Shown piece after piece: positions 6,451 to 7,910 of a DNA stretch of 7,910 bases. The stretch comes from DATECU01 sp035286745 (GTDB taxonomy: Bacteria; Acidobacteriota; Vicinamibacteria; Fen-336). Below the pieces are notes generated by a model. It made no database searches, had not been told where the DNA came from, and saw only the letters and a program-made list of their open reading frames with translations. The position numbers and the translations under genes are program-made. Numbering within the stretch: the stretch's first letter is position 1; each line of letters begins with the position of its first letter. The stretch lies in the NCBI GenBank assembly GCA_035286745.1, contig DATECU010000266.1, forward strand, positions 1 to 7,910. The letters run 5' to 3'.

Positions 6451-6873
6451 ATGGAAGTCAAGGCGCCGCCTCCGATCCGAGTCCTGGTCGTCGACGACGA
6501 GCGGGACTTCGCGACCGCGGCCAGCGAGCGCCTCACTCGGCGCGGCTTCGTCGCCGTTCCCGCGTTCTCCGGGCTCCAGGCTCTCGCGGAGCTGGCTCAG
6601 GGCGGCTTTGACGTGGTGATCCTGGACCTGCGCATGCCGGAGATGGACGGACTGGAGACGCTCAGGCAGATTCGTGGCCGCGATCCCCATGTGCAAGTCG
6701 TGGTGCTGACCGGCCACGGCACCGTCGCCGCGGGGATCGAAGGCATGTGCGGCGGAGCCGCGGATTTCCTGCAAAAGCCCGCCGGCATCGAGGAGCTGAG
6801 CGCCGCCGTCGCCGCCGCCGCCGAACGAGCCCGTGCCAGCCGCGCCGCTGAGGAAAGAGGGGCCTCGCAATGA
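6451..6873 (+). CDS. Single-domain response regulator, NtrC/CheY-like receiver
   Basis: 140 residues from ATG 6451; an in-frame TTG at 6445 would add two residues. No good Shine-Dalgarno marks either, so the start is chosen by codon and by the short tail before the conserved VLVVDDE. Receiver residues are D15/D16, phosphoacceptor D59 (ILDLRMPEMDG), T87 (LTGHG) and K109 (FLQKPAG). The LTGHGT..A and GAADFLQKP features resemble the receiver of NtrC-type regulators, but there is no AAA+ or DNA-binding domain, only an Ala-rich helical tail ending at 6873. It is distinct from the first receiver. Its stop overlaps the start of the next gene by four bases (ATGA), so it is cotranslated with a small membrane protein and a TauE/SafE transporter. 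It may tune that transporter or another membrane target (inference). Confidence 0.9.
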   Translation: MEVKAPPPIRVLVVDDERDFATAASERLTRRGFVAVPAFSGLQALAELAQGGFDVVILDLRMPEMDGLETLRQIRGRDPHVQVVVLTGHGTVAAGIEGMCGGAADFLQKPAGIEELSAAVAAAAERARASRAAEERGASQ

Positions 6874-7199
6874 ACCAGCTAACGCACCGCAAGCGCCTAC
6901 CGCGCATCCTGAAGTGCCTTTCGAGAGCAGTCGCCGGGCTGGGGTGGGCCCTGCTGGCCAGTAACGCCTGGGCGGCCCCGGCCAAGCCGGCCAGCACGCT
7001 GGTGAACGTGGCGGATACCCGGGGGCTGTCGCCGGGCCTGACCCGTTGGGTGGCTGACGTCTACAACACGTCCTACTGGCTCTTCGGGGTGCTGGTGGTG
7101 GTCATCATGGTCGCCATGGGTCTCGGTCTCGGCTACGGTTGCGACCGTCTGATGGCGCGCCTCGGCATCAACCTGGGCCGCATCGAGCATCACGAGTAG
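6870..7199 (+). CDS. Small exported or membrane-anchored protein of unknown function
   Basis: 109 residues. The N-terminus is strongly basic (HRKRLPRILK), followed by a hydrophobic stretch and an AWA-A signal-peptidase-type site near residues 33-36, so it is likely a signal peptide. A ~30-residue polar segment follows, then one clear membrane helix (about 69-91, WLFGVLVVVIMVAMGLGLGY) and a short tail ending EHHE. Mature topology would be a small periplasmic N-terminus with a single anchor. It overlaps the preceding receiver gene by four bases and lies 18 bases before the transporter gene, so it is probably a partner or small subunit of that transporter. No known family is recognised; the function is not assigned. 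Confidence 0.8.
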   Translation: MNQLTHRKRLPRILKCLSRAVAGLGWALLASNAWAAPAKPASTLVNVADTRGLSPGLTRWVADVYNTSYWLFGVLVVVIMVAMGLGLGYGCDRLMARLGINLGRIEHHE

Positions 7200-7217
7200 A
7201 GCGGAGGCTCTGGCCCA

Positions 7218-7910
7218 ATGGACCTCTTCACTGTCTACCTGCCCATCGCGGGGATGCCCTTCAGCGTGCTGCTGCTCTTGCTCATCGGCTTCACGGTGGG
7301 AGTCTGCGGCGGCTTCTTCGGCATCGGCGGGGCCTGGATCGTCACCCCCGCGCTCAACATCTTCGGCTTCCCCATGCCCTACGCCATCGGCACCGATCTC
7401 GCCCACATGGGCGGCAAGTCGATCGTGTCCACCATGCGCCACGGCAAGTTCGGCAACGTGGACCTGCGCTTGGGGGTGTCCATGATCCTGGGCACCACCA
7501 TCGGCATGGAGTTCGGCGCGCAGTTGGTGATGATGCTGGAACGCGCCGGCCTGGCCGAGTCGGTAATCCGCAAGGCCTACATCGTGTTCCTGGGGTTGAT
7601 CGGGTCCTACGTGCTCTACGACTACCTGAGCTACACCCGGCGCGTCTCGAAGGCGCCGGCTGGCGCACCGCCGCCGGCCAAGGAGACGCTGGCGGCCCGC
7701 CTGCAGCGGATCAACATCCCGCCGATGGTCCACTTCAAGGCCTCCGGGATCACCTGCTCCCTGTGGCTGCCGGTCCTGGTGGGACTGGTCACCGGCATCG
7801 TGGCCGCGGTGCTGGGGGTGGGCGGTGGCTTCATCCGCATGCCGGCGCTCATCTACCTCATCGGCTGTCCGACCCTCGTCGCCGTGGGCACCGACCTCTT
7901 CGAGGTGATG
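7218..7910 (+). CDS. TauE/SafE-family membrane transporter (3' end outside window)
   Basis: Open from ATG 7218 to the window end, 231 residues. GGAGG at 7203-7207 lies ten bases before the start. Two repeats of the family pattern are visible: GVCGGFFGIGGAWIVTPAL followed by YAIGTDL near residues 28-60, and GIVAAVLGVGGGFIRMPAL followed by AVGTDLFEV near 194-230. The repeat pair with a Gly-rich loop and a Pro is characteristic of TauE/SafE permeases, linked in other bacteria to export of sulfite, sulfoacetate or related anions. A Pro/Ala-rich, basic cytoplasmic loop (about 140-165) separates the halves. The substrate cannot be read from sequence; the neighbouring Hmc/Dsr-like redox genes make a sulfur oxyanion plausible (inference). 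The C-terminal half of the second repeat is missing because the window ends. Confidence 0.88.
   Translation, partial: MDLFTVYLPIAGMPFSVLLLLLIGFTVGVCGGFFGIGGAWIVTPALNIFGFPMPYAIGTDLAHMGGKSIVSTMRHGKFGNVDLRLGVSMILGTTIGMEFGAQLVMMLERAGLAESVIRKAYIVFLGLIGSYVLYDYLSYTRRVSKAPAGAPPPAKETLAARLQRINIPPMVHFKASGITCSLWLPVLVGLVTGIVAAVLGVGGGFIRMPALIYLIGCPTLVAVGTDLFEVM

Noticed and set aside
6897..7733. Minus-strand open frame across the small protein and the transporter
   Set aside because: Low-complexity His/Asp/Arg/Gly composition and no domain. The plus strand carries a signal peptide gene and TauE/SafE repeats.
1..7910. tRNA, rRNA, CRISPR array, insertion sequence or prophage signals
   Set aside because: No array of direct repeats, transposase, integrase or RNA-gene-like region was seen; nearly all bases are accounted for by the genes listed.

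Overview
The window is a high-GC bacterial segment, fully packed with genes. Its mix of a membrane pyrophosphatase, an Hmc/Tmc/Dsr-type membrane redox module, an Rrf2 regulator and many stand-alone receiver domains resembles an anaerobic, sulfur- or hydrogen-metabolising member of the Deltaproteobacteria/Desulfobacterota. That assignment is inferred from gene content only; nothing here fixes the taxon.

Layout. (1) 1-1140, plus strand: the C-terminal ~380 residues of a K+-independent H+-pyrophosphatase (HppA), followed by GC-rich hairpins, one with a T-rich tail. (2) 5675 down to 1241, minus strand: a four-gene probable operon. It reads Rrf2-family regulator with three cysteines, HmcE/TmcC-like five-helix membrane protein, HmcF/TmcB/DsrK-like iron-sulfur protein with a receiver (REC) domain fused to its C-terminus, then a PAS-PAS histidine kinase whose two PAS domains each carry the same C-X10-C-X2-C motif. 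(3) 5676-5877: a ~200-bp divergent control region with two long palindromes. (4) 5878-7910, plus strand: single-domain response regulator, a second single-domain response regulator, a small secreted or membrane-anchored protein, and a TauE/SafE-family transporter cut by the window end.

How the parts fit. The known hmc operon of Desulfovibrio vulgaris ends in hmcE-hmcF-rrf1-rrf2, where rrf1 is a receiver-only regulator and rrf2 founded the Rrf2 family. This window holds the same four ingredients in another order, with the rrf1-like receiver fused onto the end of the HmcF-like protein and a dedicated Cys-rich PAS kinase added. I infer a redox-sensing circuit. The kinase would signal to the receiver on the electron-transfer subunit and perhaps to the two free receivers. 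Rrf2 would control expression through the divergent promoter region. The TauE/SafE gene would supply anion (possibly sulfur oxyanion) transport. No periplasmic multihaem cytochrome and no HmcB/C/D partner lies inside the window.
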